Positions 22,888-24,444 of a DNA stretch of 24,444 nucleotides are shown here, piece by piece. The notes under the pieces were generated by a model that worked only from the letters and a program-made list of their open reading frames with translations, ran no database searches and had not been told where the DNA came from. The stretch lies in NCBI GenBank assembly GCA_964369465.1, contig CAYJEX010000021.1:1-24444 (forward strand), written 5' to 3'. The DNA comes from CAYJHC01 sp964369465 (GTDB lineage: Bacteria > Bacillota > Clostridia > Peptostreptococcales > Anaerovoracaceae). Position 1 is the stretch's first letter; the number at the start of each line of letters is the position of its first letter. The translations under genes and the position numbers were made by a program.

Positions 22888-24444
22888 ATGAAAAATGCTA
22901 TTATAATTCCAGCATTAGAGCCAAGTGAAAGTTTGATTTTTTATATAGAAAGACTAATTGAAAATGGTATAAAGACTATCGTAGTTGTGAATGATGGAAG
23001 CAGTGAAAATAAAAAATATATTTTTGAAGAAATAGGGTTGAAAAAAGGTCTAACTGTATTGTCACATACTCAAAATATGGGAAAGGGTGCAGCCATTAAA
23101 ACGGCAGTTTTTCATATTCGAGATTACATGCCTGAGGTGGAAGGAATTATTACAGTAGATGCAGATGGTCAACACAGCGTTGAAGATGTACTTAGAATTA
23201 ATGATGCGCTTATTGATAATAGATATAGCCTTGTTTTAGGTGTGCGTGAGTTTGATAAAAATACACCTACACGCAGTATGCTTGGAAATAAAATTTCTTC
23301 AACTACGCTTAAATTGTTATATGGAATAAAACTTGATGATACGCAAACTGGTCTAAGAGCAATCTCGCGCAAATATTTTGATTGGTTACTTTCGATTGAT
23401 GGCGAACGATATGAATATGAAACTAATATGCTTATAAAAAGTAAAAAAATTGCATTGGCAATCCATACTATTACAATTAAAACACTTTATTTTGATAACA
23501 ATTCGCAAAGTCATTTTAGAGCAATTCGCGATGGAGCAAAAGTATATTCTCAAATGTTAAGTGGAATGTTTCAATATGTGGCGAACTCTTTGGTTTCGGT
23601 AGCAACTGACATTACAATATTTGTTGTGTTATTTTACCTGACGGGTTCTATATTAACAGCTACGATTGCGATGGCTATATCTGCAACTATATCAAGAATA
23701 ATATCTTCGCTAGTGAATTTTAGGTTGAATCGAAACACATTTACGAGTAAAGAAAACACTAGCTATAGAGCATATTTGAAATATTATTCATTGTGGTTAG
23801 GGCAACTTAGTCTTTCCATATTGTTGGTTGCGATATTTAGTAGCTTGTTTGGACTTGCGCATACAATTGTTAAGTTATTTGTGGATATTTTCCTTGCTAT
23901 GATTAGTTATCAAATACAAATACGATGGGTATTTAAAGCGGATTTTAAAAGAAAAATAAAAAAAGCAACAAAAGATGAATTGCTACAAGTACAAGAGTTC
24001 AATGAGTTAATCAAAGACATAATTAAAATTCCACAGGTAGAGAATATGAAGAATATGAGCCAACACAAAAACAATGTCACTTTGTTTGACCATTTGCTAT
24101 ATACAGCATATATATCTTATCGTATAAGTGCTAAATTTGGTTTAGATAAAAAAGAAACTGTAAGGGGAGCTATATTACATGACTTTAGATTGGAAGAAAA
24201 CCCTAAATTGGTAAAACTGTTTTCACATAGCAAAACAGCTGTAAAAGAAGCAACGCTATTCTTTGATTTAACAGAACGCGAAAAAAATATTATTGAATCA
24301 CATATGTGGCCACTCAATATAACACTTATACCTAAGTCAAAAGAAGCACTTGTTGTATCACTTGCAGATACATATTGTGCAACTATGGAATTGTTTGGAA
24401 TAGTCAAAAGACCGAAGACGAGTAAAACGATAGAAAGATTAAGT
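22888..24444 (+). CDS. Glycosyltransferase 2 - GtrA - HD phosphohydrolase fusion (3' end outside window)
   Basis: An open frame of 519 codons without a stop, running off the right edge. The ATG follows AAGGAGG by eight bases. Residues 1 to about 225 are a family 2 glycosyltransferase: VVVNDGSS at 32-39, QNMGKGAA, and the metal-binding DAD at 91-93 in VDADGQH. This resembles polyprenyl-phosphate (dolichol-phosphate mannose synthase-like) sugar transferases. Residues about 227-350 form a GtrA-like membrane domain of four spans that ends with IQIRWVF. After a charged linker, residues from about 390 form an HD domain with His402, His431-Asp432 (ILHDF), His472 (HMWPL) and Asp494 (LADTYCA), so the metal ligands are complete. 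GT2-GtrA fusions are known for lipid-linked sugar transfer. The added HD phosphohydrolase is unusual. It is transcribed apart from the two-component genes. Confidence 0.88.
   Translation, partial: MKNAIIIPALEPSESLIFYIERLIENGIKTIVVVNDGSSENKKYIFEEIGLKKGLTVLSHTQNMGKGAAIKTAVFHIRDYMPEVEGIITVDADGQHSVEDVLRINDALIDNRYSLVLGVREFDKNTPTRSMLGNKISSTTLKLLYGIKLDDTQTGLRAISRKYFDWLLSIDGERYEYETNMLIKSKKIALAIHTITIKTLYFDNNSQSHFRAIRDGAKVYSQMLSGMFQYVANSLVSVATDITIFVVLFYLTGSILTATIAMAISATISRIISSLVNFRLNRNTFTSKENTSYRAYLKYYSLWLGQLSLSILLVAIFSSLFGLAHTIVKLFVDIFLAMISYQIQIRWVFKADFKRKIKKATKDELLQVQEFNELIKDIIKIPQVENMKNMSQHKNNVTLFDHLLYTAYISYRISAKFGLDKKETVRGAILHDFRLEENPKLVKLFSHSKTAVKEATLFFDLTEREKNIIESHMWPLNITLIPKSKEALVVSLADTYCATMELFGIVKRPKTSKTIERLS

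Noticed and set aside
1..24444. CRISPR array, tRNA/rRNA gene, IS element or prophage
   Set aside because: No regularly spaced repeats, cloverleaf or rRNA-like sequence, transposase, integrase or phage protein was seen on either strand.

Overview
The window looks like chromosomal DNA of a low-GC anaerobic member of the Bacillota, most likely class Clostridia. The support is strong AT bias, consensus Shine-Dalgarno sites (AGGAGG type), sigma-A-like promoters with extended -10 boxes, lysine/DAP synthesis through DapL (LL-diaminopimelate aminotransferase), a ferredoxin-type protein, an O2-independent gene set and several GGDEF proteins. No rRNA, tRNA, CRISPR array, IS element or phage gene was seen.

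Layout. (1) 1-1140: an agmatinase/arginase-family ureohydrolase, then a short 5' remnant of what looks like a hotdog-fold acyl-CoA thioesterase gene. (2) 1144-3840, minus strand: two tandem, translationally coupled, paralogous membrane GGDEF proteins behind a good promoter and a palindrome. (3) 3944-6258: a MacB/FtsX-type ABC permease with a Met/Gly-rich extracytoplasmic part, and its ATPase. (4) 6305-7784: a DUF2130 coiled-coil protein with a nuclease-like D...ExK core and a structured leader. (5) 7781-10287, minus strand: a MarR regulator overlapping a MATE transporter that is fused to a cytidylate-kinase-like domain, under a perfect-consensus promoter embedded in an inverted-repeat operator. 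(6) 10381-11250: a ferredoxin-like iron-sulphur protein. (7) 11266-13668, minus strand: a PAS-PAS-PAS-GGDEF-GAF protein starting at TTG. (8) 13702-19222: a plus-strand run of five genes (threonine/serine dehydratase, FAD-dependent dehydrogenase, dapF, dapL, flavodoxin-fold oxidoreductase) ended by a bidirectional terminator. (9) 19301-20467, minus strand: a MalY/PatB-type aminotransferase/C-S lyase. (10) 20773-22840: an OmpR-family response regulator and its histidine kinase. (11) 22888 to the right edge: a long open frame, cut by the window end, joining a family 2 glycosyltransferase, a GtrA membrane domain and an HD-domain phosphohydrolase.

How the genes fit together. dapL and dapF are consecutive steps to meso-DAP (LL-DAP formation, then epimerisation), feeding lysine and peptidoglycan. 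Three diguanylate cyclases with different sensors, and no EAL or HD-GYP partner in view, point to c-di-GMP signalling wired to membrane and cytoplasmic cues. The MarR/MATE unit looks like a self-regulated efflux module.

The most unusual items are the two fusions (GT2-GtrA-HD and MATE-kinase), the thioesterase remnant marking a rearrangement junction, and the asymmetric GGDEF pair. All functional calls come from reading motifs by eye; no database search was run.
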